A stretch of DNA of 34,469 bases from Clostridiales bacterium UBA6363 (lineage in GTDB: Bacteria; Bacillota; Clostridia; UBA1381), in the NCBI GenBank assembly GCA_002438865.1, contig DJRJ01000024.1, forward strand, positions 1-34,469, in the 5' to 3' direction. The notes under the pieces are model-generated. The model was not told the DNA's origin, ran no database searches, and was given only the letters and a program-made list of their open reading frames with translations. Position 1 is the first letter of the stretch; every line of letters starts with the position of its first letter. A program made the position numbers and the translations under genes. Shown here in pieces: positions 16,651-26,600 of the stretch.

Positions 16651-17244
16651 TTATATATTAAGTCCGAGCAGAGTTCCCTGCCCGTCCGAATATTCTATCA
16701 CCGCCGTTTTGGCATTATCGAGAAAAAATCTGTCACAGCACTTCGGCGGAAGTCCCATAAGATGCGTGATTATGCTCCTTGCGGTTAAAAGATGCGTTAC
16801 CATAAGCACCTCGCCGCCCTCATGCTGTGCGATTATCTTATCCGCCGAGTCGGCACACCGTTTATACAACTCCTCTATGCTCTCACCGCCGGGGGGATTT
16901 TCGTAAAACCACAAATCGTTCTCACGTCTGAATGCGTTGGGGTGTTTTTGACGTATTTCATCACGGGTCATACCCTCCCATTCTCCGAAATCACGTTCGA
17001 TAAGTCCGTAATTCATAATAAGGTTGAGATTTCTGTGCATAGCGGCTATCGGTGCGGCGGTATTGACCGCACGAACGAGCGGACTCGTATACACCGCCTC
17101 AAAATTTACATCGGAAAATTTATCGGCAAGCTTTCTTGCCTGCGAAACGCCTATCCCGTTAAGGGGTACATCACTGCGCCCGATACAGGCGTTTTTTATG
17201 TTCTCGTCCGTCTGACCGTGACGGACTATATACAGCTTTGTCAT
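16651..17244 (-). CDS. Histidine phosphatase family protein (phosphoglycerate mutase-like)
   Basis: A 197-residue cytoplasmic phosphatase of the dPGM/RHG superfamily. The signature R8-H9-G10 near the N-terminus provides the phospho-accepting histidine. TSPLVRAVNTA carries the second catalytic arginine, ERDFGEWEG the acidic proton donor region, and MVTHLLTAR the second histidine. Family members include alpha-ribazole phosphatase (CobC), GpmB-like proteins and sugar-phosphate phosphatases, and no cobalamin gene nearby supports CobC. The ATG at 17244 follows AAAGGA. It has its own promoter at 17278-17306 and leads into purL, which may hint at a nucleotide- or sugar-phosphate role (inference). 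Confidence 0.9.
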   Translation of the reverse strand: MTKLYIVRHGQTDENIKNACIGRSDVPLNGIGVSQARKLADKFSDVNFEAVYTSPLVRAVNTAAPIAAMHRNLNLIMNYGLIERDFGEWEGMTRDEIRQKHPNAFRRENDLWFYENPPGGESIEELYKRCADSADKIIAQHEGGEVLMVTHLLTARSIITHLMGLPPKCCDRFFLDNAKTAVIEYSDGQGTLLGLNI

Positions 17245-17277
17245 ATAGGACTGTCCTTTCCGTATTATTCTTATATT

Positions 17278-17306
17278 ATTGTATCATACTTGAATTATTT
17301 TCGCAA
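17278..17306 (-). promoter_or_regulatory. Sigma-A promoter of the phosphatase-purL unit
   Basis: -35 TTGCGA (17301-17306), 17-bp spacer, -10 TACAAT (17278-17283) on the minus strand. No purine riboswitch or PurR-like box was recognised in the short leader. Confidence 0.75.
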
Positions 17307-17375
17307 TTGCCAATCATTACTAATTTACCCACGGTACGGCGAGTAAAAATTATTTATTATATTTTAATTTTTGTA

Positions 17376-17404
17376 TTGACAAAACGCCCGAAATGTGATA
17401 ATAT
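17376..17404 (+). promoter_or_regulatory. Promoter of tRNA-Gly
   Basis: -35 TTGACA (17376-17381), 17-bp spacer, -10 TAATAT (17399-17404). It lies 17 bp before the mature tRNA 5' end. Confidence 0.82.
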
Positions 17405-17421
17405 ATACGGGTACTTGAGAT

Positions 17422-17496
17422 GCGGGAGTGGCTCAGTGGTAGAGCGTCACCTTGCCAAGGTGAACGTCGCGAGTTCGAATCTCGTCTTCCGCTCCA
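17422..17496 (+). tRNA. tRNA-Gly (anticodon GCC)
   Basis: A 75-nt cloverleaf with a 7-bp acceptor stem (GCGGGAG with CTTCCGC, one G-T pair), D arm GCTC...GAGC, and anticodon stem TCACC/GGTGA. The anticodon GCC is at 17454-17456. The T arm is GCGAG/CTCGT around TTCGAAT. Discriminator T is followed by an encoded CCA end. It reads GGC and GGT codons. It stands alone with its own promoter and terminator. Confidence 0.97.
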
Positions 17497-17500
17497 TATA

Positions 17501-17533
17501 AAAACAGATTGTTTTTACAGTCTGTTTTTTTTA
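17501..17533 (+). terminator. tRNA-Gly terminator
   Basis: An 11-bp stem (AAAACAGATTG with CAGTCTGTTTT) is followed by a long T run on the plus strand. Confidence 0.88.
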
Positions 17534-17540
17534 TTACCAA

Positions 17541-17576
17541 AAAAAACAAACTGCGGAAAATAAATTTCCGCAGTTT
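17541..17576 (-). terminator. recR operon terminator
   Basis: A 12-bp stem (AAACTGCGGAAA, 17548-17559, with 17565-17576) is followed on the minus strand by a long T run. It lies 9 bp past the recR stop codon and is convergent with the tRNA terminator. Confidence 0.9.
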
Positions 17577-17584
17577 ATTTTTTG

Positions 17585-18181
17585 TCACATAACCTGCCTG
17601 CCCTCAAGTGCTTTTATAATAGTAATTTTATCCGCATATTCCAGGTCGGAGCCTATCGGTATTCCGTGAGCTATACGTGTTACCTTTACGTCAAACTGCG
17701 CAAGCAGCTTAGAAATATATACAGCCGTGGCAGTTCCGCTTACGGTAGGATTTGTCGCAAGAATCACTTCTTTTACCGTATCGTCGGCAAGGCGCAGCAA
17801 AAGCTCGTTGAGCTTAATGTCGTCCGGACCTATGCCGTCCATAGGCGACAGCGCTCCGTGCAGAACATGATACAAGCCGTTATATTCGTTTGTGTTTTCT
17901 ATTGCCGATACGTCCTCCGGGCTTTCCACAACGCAGATAACCGACCGATCACGCTTTTGCGACGAGCATATGGCACAAGGCGATTCATCGGTCAGGTTCT
18001 GGCAGTATTCGCAAAGATGGATTTTCTCCTTTGCTTCGGTTATGACCGAAGCCATTGACTGAGCCTCGTCCTTTGACATTCGCTCGAGAATATAAAACGA
18101 AATCCTCTCCGCACTTTTTCTGCCCACGCCCGGAAGCTGTTCAAACTTTTCAATCAGCCTTTCTATAACCGGGGAATGCAT
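17585..18181 (-). CDS. recR: Recombination mediator protein RecR
   Basis: A 198-residue RecR, which works with RecO and RecF to load RecA on gapped DNA. An N-terminal helix-hairpin-helix (LPGVGRKSAERISF) is followed by the four-Cys zinc finger C57/C60/C69/C72 and a TOPRIM domain from about residue 80 (VICVVESPEDV), with a GIPIGSDLEYAD end. Length is standard. Its ATG shares one base with the ybaB stop (TGATG at 18183-18179), so translation is coupled. It is the last gene of the dnaX-ybaB-recR cluster, ending at the terminator at 17541-17576. Confidence 0.97.
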   Translation of the reverse strand: MHSPVIERLIEKFEQLPGVGRKSAERISFYILERMSKDEAQSMASVITEAKEKIHLCEYCQNLTDESPCAICSSQKRDRSVICVVESPEDVSAIENTNEYNGLYHVLHGALSPMDGIGPDDIKLNELLLRLADDTVKEVILATNPTVSGTATAVYISKLLAQFDVKVTRIAHGIPIGSDLEYADKITIIKALEGRQVM

Positions 18182-18534
18182 CAGAATAATCCCGGTATGT
18201 TAAGTCCGCCGGTTACGGCGCTCATACCCTCTGCCATCATATCGTCAGCCTTCTTTATGGCGTCGTTTACAGCAACGGTGATAAGGTCCTCAAGTGTTTC
18301 AACGTCCTCGGGATCAACCGCCTCCGGCTGTATTTTGAGCGAAACAATTTCCTTTTTACCGCTTACGGTTACAGTTACCGCACCGCCGCCCGATGTAGCT
18401 TCAACGGTTTTATCCTCAAGCTCCTCCTGTATGCGTTCCATTTCCTCCTGCATTTTTTGAGCCTGCTTTATAACACTGCCCATATTCTTTTTCTGATTCA
18501 TTCCCGAACCTGAAAATCCCTTATATCTTCCCAT
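18181..18534 (-). CDS. YbaB/EbfC family nucleoid-associated protein
   Basis: A 117-residue small DNA-binding protein of the YbaB/EbfC family. Its alpha-beta-alpha core is recognisable from MGSVIKQAQKMQEEMERIQ through VTVTVSGKKEIVSLKI and DLITVAVNDAIKKA. Family members form tweezer-shaped dimers that coat DNA. The ATG at 18534 follows AGAGGGA and lies 25 bp after dnaX. Its TGA overlaps the recR start by one base. The conserved gene order dnaX-ybaB-recR supports the call. Confidence 0.96.
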   Translation of the reverse strand: MGRYKGFSGSGMNQKKNMGSVIKQAQKMQEEMERIQEELEDKTVEATSGGGAVTVTVSGKKEIVSLKIQPEAVDPEDVETLEDLITVAVNDAIKKADDMMAEGMSAVTGGLNIPGLF

Positions 18535-18559
18535 TTTAAAAATCCCTCTTTCTTTTTAT

Positions 18560-20362
18560 TTATTCATCTTCGGGGTCGGCGATTTCGCCGGCCTCTAAAA
18601 ATTCTTCTCTGTCATCTTCCTCAAACGAGGACTGCGAAAAGTTATCGTCCTCCGCAGTATGCGTTAAAAATTCCGAATCATCGCTCATTTCGATTATATC
18701 ACCGAAATTTTTCGCCAAAGCGTCAAGCGGATCTCCGCCACTGACCTCTTCGGTTTCGCCGACCGACGGCAAACTCCAGAAATCAATAATATGACCCTCC
18801 AACTCATCCTCGTAAGCGGCTTTTATAATATAATCGCTTCCCGAAAGCTTGCGGAACAATTTAATGAGCGTATCCTTGTAATTAACCGCCAAATCCTTTG
18901 AAAACGCCTCTTCACGCTTAAACAAAAGAATTATTCCATCGGCGTCTATCGTTATCGGGCGGTTTATCAGAAATCCTTTCAAATACCCTGCCTGACTGCA
19001 CATTGACGCCGCATATTTGTCCCATTTTTTTGCCAGAACAACAAGCGGATTTGCGCCGTTAAGTTCCGATTGCGGAATTGGATTGAAAAGCTTTATGCTT
19101 ACTTCTTTTTTCTTCGGCAAAGCTTTTTCCTCCGTTTGAACGGGGGCGGCAGCAACGCCGTTTTTGAGTTTTTTCTCTATTTCGTCAAGCCGTGCCGATA
19201 TATCTCCGCTTACTGAAACCGCCGGCGTCTGCATCGAGCGGAGCTTGTCCATAAGCGCTTCGGGCGTTGAGTCAAGCTCGGGCTGTGCAAGCCGTATAAA
19301 TGCCAACTCGTATATAATCCTCGGGTTTTTTACCCATTTCGCCTCCGAGCGCACCTGTGACAGCACCGATACGGCATTGTTTATTTTTTCAAAGGTCAGC
19401 TTTTCGCACTGCGCCTTTAATTTTACCATATCTTCACTGCTGTAGTCAAGTATGCTTTCAGGCTCTTTGCTCACCTTGCAGACCAAAAGGTCACGGACAT
19501 ATTTTATTACCGAATCCGCAAACGTGTTAAGGTCACGTCCTGCGGAAAGTACGTCATCTATTGTCTTTAAAATATCATCGGGCGAATTGCGGATAACCGC
19601 ATCTATTATCCCGAAAACGTTTTCCTGTGTTGAAATGCCGAGTGTTTCGATTATATCGTCCTCGGAAATGCTTGCGCCGCAAGCCGAAACCACACGTTCA
19701 AGCACGCTCAATGCATCACGCATGGAGCCATCGCCCAGACGTGCAATCATTCTGTATGCACCGTCCGTCAGCGTAAGCTTGTCGCCGTGAGCTATCTCCC
19801 TTAAACGTGTTACTATATCGTCCACACGTATACGCCGAAAATCAAACCGCTGACATCTCGAGAGTATCGTCTGCGGAACTTTCTGCGGTTCGGTTGTGGC
19901 AAGTATGAATATAACGTGTTCGGGCGGTTCTTCAAGCGTTTTCAAAAGCGCATTGAAAGCCTCGGTTGTGAGCATATGCACCTCGTCTATAATATAAATG
20001 GTATATTTTGCGGCGGAGGCAACATATTTCACATCGGAAATTATTTCACGGACATCATCTATTTTTCTGTTCGAAGCGGCGTCTATCTCGTTTACGTCGA
20101 GAATACTGCCGTTTAGTATGCCCTTGCATATTTCGCACTCGTTACAGGGTGAGCCGTCATGGTTGTTAAGACAGTTCACCGCACGCGAAAGCACCTTTGC
20201 GCAGGTGGTTTTTCCCGTTCCGCGCGTACCGCAGAAAAGATATGCGTGTCCGATTTTTCCGCTTACTATTTGGTTTTTCAGAGTTTTGGTTATATGCGTC
20301 TGACCGACAATATCCTCAAACACCATCGGACGCCATTTTCTGTAAATAGCCTGATGCGCCAT
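18560..20362 (-). CDS. dnaX: DNA polymerase III subunit gamma/tau
   Basis: A 600-residue clamp-loader ATPase. The Walker A motif is GTRGTGKTT (residues 45-53). The four-Cys zinc module uses C64, C73, C76 and C79. Walker B is IYIIDEVHML, followed by the sensor region LATTEPQKVPQTILSRCQRF with the arginine finger SRC. Domain III covers about residues 220-360, and a variable tau-like C-terminal region ends in an acidic tail. The ATG at 20362 follows AAGGAGG. Upstream on the same strand lies the SRP RNA gene, the same neighbour as in Bacillus. No A-run suggesting programmed frameshifting was noticed, so a separate gamma form is not predicted. Confidence 0.97.
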   Translation of the reverse strand: MAHQAIYRKWRPMVFEDIVGQTHITKTLKNQIVSGKIGHAYLFCGTRGTGKTTCAKVLSRAVNCLNNHDGSPCNECEICKGILNGSILDVNEIDAASNRKIDDVREIISDVKYVASAAKYTIYIIDEVHMLTTEAFNALLKTLEEPPEHVIFILATTEPQKVPQTILSRCQRFDFRRIRVDDIVTRLREIAHGDKLTLTDGAYRMIARLGDGSMRDALSVLERVVSACGASISEDDIIETLGISTQENVFGIIDAVIRNSPDDILKTIDDVLSAGRDLNTFADSVIKYVRDLLVCKVSKEPESILDYSSEDMVKLKAQCEKLTFEKINNAVSVLSQVRSEAKWVKNPRIIYELAFIRLAQPELDSTPEALMDKLRSMQTPAVSVSGDISARLDEIEKKLKNGVAAAPVQTEEKALPKKKEVSIKLFNPIPQSELNGANPLVVLAKKWDKYAASMCSQAGYLKGFLINRPITIDADGIILLFKREEAFSKDLAVNYKDTLIKLFRKLSGSDYIIKAAYEDELEGHIIDFWSLPSVGETEEVSGGDPLDALAKNFGDIIEMSDDSEFLTHTAEDDNFSQSSFEEDDREEFLEAGEIADPEDE

Positions 20363-20381
20363 ACAAAACCCTCCTTATACC

Positions 20382-20401
20382 AAAAAACGCCCTCAGGCGT
20401 C
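20382..20401 (-). terminator. SRP RNA terminator
   Basis: ACGCC, a 4-nt loop, GGCGT (20387-20400), followed by a T run on the minus strand. It lies 20 bp before the dnaX start, so dnaX may depend on read-through. Confidence 0.82.
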
Positions 20402-20556
20402 AGATTTATCAAAAGGCTCCGACCGAGTTTGCCGTAACACATTAAAAGCACCGCTTAGTGCTGCTTGGTTCCCCATCTGACACGGTTCACGGGTTTTAAT
20501 CGCACGGGCTCGGTCATCATCGCCGAAAGTTCACAATTATGCAATGCACAACTCAC
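20402..20556 (-). ncRNA. ffs: Signal recognition particle RNA (small type)
   Basis: The conserved domain IV hairpin is present: GTCAGATGG, the tetraloop GGAA (20472-20469), then CCAAGCAGCA. This forms the asymmetric loop that binds Ffh. A distal helix closes the molecule (GACCGAG at 20515-20509 with CTCGGTC at 20427-20421), and an inner helix uses ATTAAAA/TTTTAAT. A consensus promoter (20563-20591) and terminator (20382-20401) bound a transcript of about 155-175 nt. That is too short for the roughly 270-nt Alu-containing Bacillus form. The position just upstream of dnaX matches the Bacillus arrangement. Exact ends are estimated. Confidence 0.92.
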
Positions 20557-20562
20557 TTTTCT

Positions 20563-20591
20563 ATTATACATTATTTTTTGTAAAACTGCAA
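20563..20591 (-). promoter_or_regulatory. Sigma-A promoter of the SRP RNA gene
   Basis: -35 TTGCAG (20586-20591), 17-bp spacer, consensus -10 TATAAT (20563-20568) on the minus strand. Confidence 0.88.
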
Positions 20592-20644
20592 GAGTTTTTT
20601 TGATATAATTTGAAAATATTTTTTGCGTACAGTAATTGCTCTAT

Positions 20645-20682
20645 AAAAGAAAAACACCCCTGCCTGAGCAGGGGTGTTTTTC
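20645..20682 (-). terminator. Terminator of the giant surface protein gene
   Basis: A 15-bp stem (GAAAAACACCCCTGC, 20649-20663, with 20668-20682) closes a 4-nt loop. T-rich sequence follows on the minus strand, 8 bp past the stop codon. Confidence 0.9.
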
Positions 20683-20689
20683 TTATAAG

Positions 20690-23600
20690 CTATTTATTCT
20701 CCAAAAATCTTTGCAGAATTGCCGCCGATTCAGCTCTTGTTGTATTATCCTGCGGTGCAAACATATTATTGTCCTTGCCCTGCATAATACCCTTAAGCTT
20801 GCAATACATAACGGACTCATATGCCCAATCCGAAATCTTTTCAAGGTCGGCATAATCCAAATTGATTGCCCAATCGCCGTTCGGGAGCAAGCCCTTGCAG
20901 CCTGCATATCGGAACATAATTGCCGCAAGCTGCTCTCTTGTGATTTTCTCATTCGGGGCAAATTCGGTTTCCGAATATCCGCTTACGATTTTCTCGCTTG
21001 CCGCCCAGCGCACAGCCTCGGCATAATAGCTGTTTGCATCTACGTCCGTAAACGTCATGGCATAATCTGTCTGAGGTTCGCCCTCGGCTCTCCACAGAAT
21101 TGTTACAAACATACTGCGTGTAAGCGGTGAATTCGGCTCAAAGAATGTATCGGAAACACCGTTCATCAAGCCATTTTTGTTGACATACTCAACATCTTTA
21201 CAGAACCAATCGTCCTCGGAAACATCCGTAAACGGATTTTTCCATTCCGAACCCGACGGCTTATCGGGCTTGGTTTCTTCTGCCGTCCACTTTGCATAAA
21301 GCGTGAAGTTTTTCACTACCTTTTCAGCAAAATCATAAGCCGTCTTAAGGTCTTTGTCGATATACCAGCCGTCAAATACGAAACCGTCTTTGACGGGTTT
21401 TTCCGGCTCGGCAACGGTCTTATTCTTTTCAACCTTAACATTATTGATTGTACCTCCGCCGTTTGTTTCAAATTTCACGGTGTAGTACGTTGCGGCACCG
21501 CCGCCACCGCCGCCGGTACTTCCGCCGCCCGAGCCTGACGAAGGTCTGACGGACAGCGGTGCGCTTATGATTTCGTGTGTATTTTCTGCCGCTGTTCCCG
21601 TCAGATTGGGTGTAATCGTGTAGGTTACAGAGGTTGAGAAGTTTCCTTTAAGCGTATATGTTTTGTTGTTTGAAGCCGTAACATCGGTTAAAGTTACAGC
21701 ATCTTCACCGTTTTTAACCTCAAAATTCGCAATACCGAGACCGTCTATCGGTTTGTCTAAGTTAATAACGATATATGAAGTTCTTGTCGTTCCGGCGCTT
21801 GCTCTGACGCCGATTTTTGTAACCGTAACCTTACCGACCGCAAAAGTAATGTCGTAATTGTCGGCGCTTACTCCGCTTGCCGTTGTCGCATTTGAGTGCT
21901 CCCCGATCGGAGTCTGCTCGTTTATGTCGGCATTATAGCTTAACGCAAGCTCTCCCGTTAAAACGTCTTTTGTTTCGCCGTTCTTAAATCCTATGTACTC
22001 TGCTTCAAGAGCGGGGTTTGTTGCGCCGTATTCACGGACAACGTCCTTAGCTTTGATTGTCAACGGCGCTTTTGTAACCGTCAGCGTTCCTTTCTGATCG
22101 CTTACGGCAAAGCTTCTGTTGTCATCGCCTGTTGATGTAAGTGCTACGTTAATGTCATATGTGTCTGCTTTCGCCTTTTTATCTGCGCCGTCGCTTGCGA
22201 AAGTAACATAATTTATCATTTCCGCCGCAGTTGCCGCATTGCTGTCGCCGCCTACGATTTCAAGCTCATATTGCGGATCTTCGCCGTATTCCTTTGAAAT
22301 ATCCTTTGCCTTTACCGTAATGTTTGCCTTATTGATATGCAAGGTTGCGTTTCCGCCTCCTGAATAACGCTCGTCGGTAACGGTAAAGCTTACTGCGTAT
22401 GTGCCGGCGTTTTTCGGCTCTGTAACGGAGCTGTCCGTTATGAGAGTATATGTCACATCGACATTTTTGTCCGCACCCGACAGAATGGGTGTAAAGCCTG
22501 CATTGCCCGAAATAAGCGTAACAGACTGCACATCGCCGTTATACGTTTTTACGGTGTCTGCGGCGTACAAGTTGATATACGCCTTTTCCACTCTCAAAGT
22601 GAATGTTGCCGTTGCTCCGCTGTAATTTTCGTCAGCCGTTGCCGTAAAGGTAACGTCGCCGGGCTTGAGCGTTGTGACCGTTCCGTCTGCGGAGATTTCC
22701 GCAACGGACGGGTCGCTCGACGCCCACGTTACATCTACTTTGGATTTTCCGTAAAATGCGTAAAGCATAAATGACTGACCCACGCTCGTTGTGTTTGACG
22801 CACCCGTGATAATGAGCTGACCGCCTGTTGCTCCCACGATTGTGAGAACTCCCAGATTGTCGTTTTCGTCATTCAGATATTCAAATCTGTAATTTTCAAC
22901 AATTCCGCCCGAAAGGGTGACATTGTATTGTCCTACGGGGCTTGAAGCATTTGCTATTGTGCTTGCAACAGGCTCTGCAAGGACAACCGCTTTGGTGTCG
23001 CCGTATTTGAAGTCTGACGCATCGTATTCGATTTCAAATATGGGATTTGCCTCTCCGTATGCTCTGGTCTCATTTTTCGCCCATACCCTGAGCGGTGCTT
23101 TTTCAATAACAAAGTTCTGCGTTTTTGTAACCGTTTCAAAGTTATCGCCCGAAATTGTTAATATAGCGGTATAACTGCCGGCGTTCTTCGGCGGTTCCGC
23201 CTGCGGAATATAAATCCCCGTACCGGCATAGGTTATTGCCCAATCTGCGCCCGCCGTGAGGTTTACCGCACTTGCGGCAATGCTATCACCGTAGGTATAG
23301 CTGTTTTGTATGCCCGAAATGCCACCGTCGGGCGTTGCCTTGTTTATAATAAGCGTTGCTCTCTGCACGCCTTTGTAATTACCGTTTGCGCTGACCTCAA
23401 CGGTATATGTTCCCGCCTCCGCCGGAATATCGGGCGTGCCGTTGTAGGTTATGTCATACGTTGCGCTTTGGTCGCTCGGCACTACATTTACAGCCGTAAT
23501 ATTGCCGTATGTCTGTTCAAGGTTTGAAATATCAAACGTTACGTCTTTTGCCACAGGCACGAATATAACCTTTGCCGAAACATCACGGTAATTGTCGCTC

Positions 23601-26600
23601 CTCTTTACAACGCTGATTTCAACATTCTGACCCACAGCATTGCCGATGGTAACGGTTGTTACGGCGCTGTCTGTGCTTGAAAGGGTTACATTTGCGTTGT
23701 TGACCGTCCATTCATATGTACCGCCGTCCTTGCCGCCGACCGACGTAAGCGCAAAGCTGTCGCCGTACCGTACAGTACCGGGCAGACCCGTGATAAATAG
23801 ACTGTCCTGCGTTGCTTCGCCGACCTTAACCGTTACACTACTCTGCGAGGTTGTGTAATTTACTGTATCGTTCAAAACGATTTCGGCAGTATATGTGCCT
23901 GTTTCGCTCGGAATTACCGTTATACCGCTTTCATCGGTATAATTGATTTGATAATCTCTGAATATTCTGCCGTTTTCATCGCTTGCGGATACAGCAAGCG
24001 TTTTTTCCGTTCCGTCATAAATAAATGACGTCTGACCGATGACAAAATCAATATTCAAAGGCTTAATATCTGCCGTTGCTGTAGCTTCGAGGGCGGTAAA
24101 CGCATAGTTTGCCGACTTTGCGCCCGTAAGTCCTCTTGCAATTAATTTAACTGTTTTTCCGTCTGCGCTGTCTGCGGAGTCAAATTCCGCATTTCCGATA
24201 ATCTGCACCTGACCTGCGTCTGCACCAAGTACGCCGATTATATCGGTTACGGTTGCCTGCGCATTTGTTGTTCCGTCATACTTTTTGCTTTCTGCTGAAA
24301 TACTGAATCCCGTAATCTCAATCGGCTCTATGTTGACGGTTGTCTGCAATGCGGCTGACGAAAGGGTGTATAAGTCTTTTTTGCCGCCGGAAAGCGTGAT
24401 ATTTGAAACATAGACTATTTTTCCGTTGCCTGCGTCCGCATTTATCATAGAACCTGACGCTGCTGCGGAAATTTCGTCATTGTTTGCGATGTTTTCGAGC
24501 GAAACGCTTACCTGTACGCCGTTTTCGCCGTTGTACTTTCTGTTCTCTGCCGTTGCTGTCGGTGTTAAGACTCTCTTTTTTGCCGCAAAGCTTCTTACGG
24601 CGTATCTGTCCTCAAATCCGTCAAGAGTGCTCTTTGCACGGATTGTCACCTTGCCGACGCCGCTTATGGTAACCTCTCCGCTTACTGCGTCTATGCTTGC
24701 AATACTGTTTCCGTCGGTTATCTCATAAGTCACCGTACCGCTTGCCCCGTAGGGTGAAACCGTAAAGCTGTCGCCGTAATATACGCTTTCGGGGACATCT
24801 TCAATAGAGAATACGTCCTGCTGTTCTGCGGTTGCGCTGATATACATAAATCCGATATTGTCATAATCCGATATAACGGGTAATGCGGTATTTGTAACCG
24901 CATATTTTCTTTTAATGCTGTACTTGTCTGTGCTGTCTCCCGTAATGTCGATTACGTATAAGTATTTGCCTACGGTGATTGCATTTGTAACCGGCGATAC
25001 GGATTTTAACTCGCCGCTGTTTTCGTCCACCGCATAATACTTAACGGAAATATCGCTGTCAGGTATATCCTGTGCAGACGGTACAGCCGTGATTTCACGG
25101 GGCGTATCCGCCTTGTAGACATGATTTGTGCCGCTTACCGTAAATGTAATGTCTTTTTTCCACAGACTGTAAAGCTCGACATCCCCCGAAACAGTATACG
25201 TATTGCCTAACTTATCTCCGCCTTTCGTTTCGGACCAGCCTCTGAACATTTCTGAGGAGAGTACAGGCAAAGAAACCGTGTCGTCTTTGTTGCCGTAAAT
25301 ACCGGAAAGTTCTCTGTAATTAGTCTCATCATCTTCATTTGTCATAAGGCTTACCTTGTAAACCTTTTTTGCAGTGTCGCTCGTGAGAGTGGGGTACAGG
25401 TCATTACCTGTGCCCGAAAGCTTTTGTCCCCATACTTCACGAGGCAGGCGATGTGCCACATCACCGCTTGCAAACTCGGCGGCGGTTTTTGATGATGTAC
25501 CGTTATCTCCTCCGTTTATACCGCCTGCTGCCGTGCCTGTAAGATAATAGCAGTTATCGACCTGACCGAAATCTCCCACACTGCCGGCAATACTGCCGAT
25601 ATAACTGCCTCCTTTGACCGTGCCGACATTGACGCAATTTTTGATTGCGCCGCTATTATTATATCCGGCGATACCGCCGATATAGATGCCTGTACCGGTA
25701 ACAGAAACATCACTGAAGCAATTTTCGATTGTCCCGTTATTATTAGATCCGACAATACCTCCGGCATAGGACCAGCCTTTAACCGTGCCGCTGACGCTGA
25801 GGTTTCTCACTCCGCCGATGTTATCCACTTTACCGAAAAGACCCGCATAATCTTCCCTTTTATTTATATAAAGCCCTGTGATTTTGTGCCCGTTTCCGTC
25901 AAATATACCTCTAAACTGTCCTCTCGTACCAACGCCGCCGATCGGAATCCATTGGTTGGCGTCGCTTCCGCCGAGGTCGATGTCCGTCATAAGCTTTATA
26001 TACTCGCTTTTTTTGATGCCGTTGTTGACGACACCGTAGTCGTTGCCGCTGTTGACATCGTCACGCAGGTATGTAATTGATGACAAATCCAGTATCTTGT
26101 ACGGATTTGCTTCCGTGCCGTCGCCTTGAAGTCCTACATCGAGCGTAAGCGTAAGCTCATTTGAGGTATCATCATATGCCGACATAAGCGCAATGCCGTT
26201 GTTTGCTACGGAAAATTTAACCGTGCTTTTGCCTGCGCTTATCGGCGTTCCCGTAATTGTTCCGTTTTGGAACGAAAGTCCGTCCGGGAGAGTACCGTCC
26301 GCAAGAGAGAATGTGAAATTTTTCTGCGTTGAGCCTGATTTGTTTGCCACAAAATCATTCAAATCAACCGACACCGCTTCCTGCTGTTTCAGTTTAACAT
26401 TGCTGTCGGCTTCGGTTCCCGTTGTATTTTCTTTTCCCACTGCGTATAACGTCATATCGCCCGAAACGGGGTCGCTGTATCGGAACGGAACAGCGGAAAT
26501 ATCTTTCGACTTAACCCAATGTAAAAAGGTATAAGCGCCCATTCCCGTAGGATTTGCGGGGAAATAATCGCTCTCGTTTGAGGCATTTGCATACTGAACG

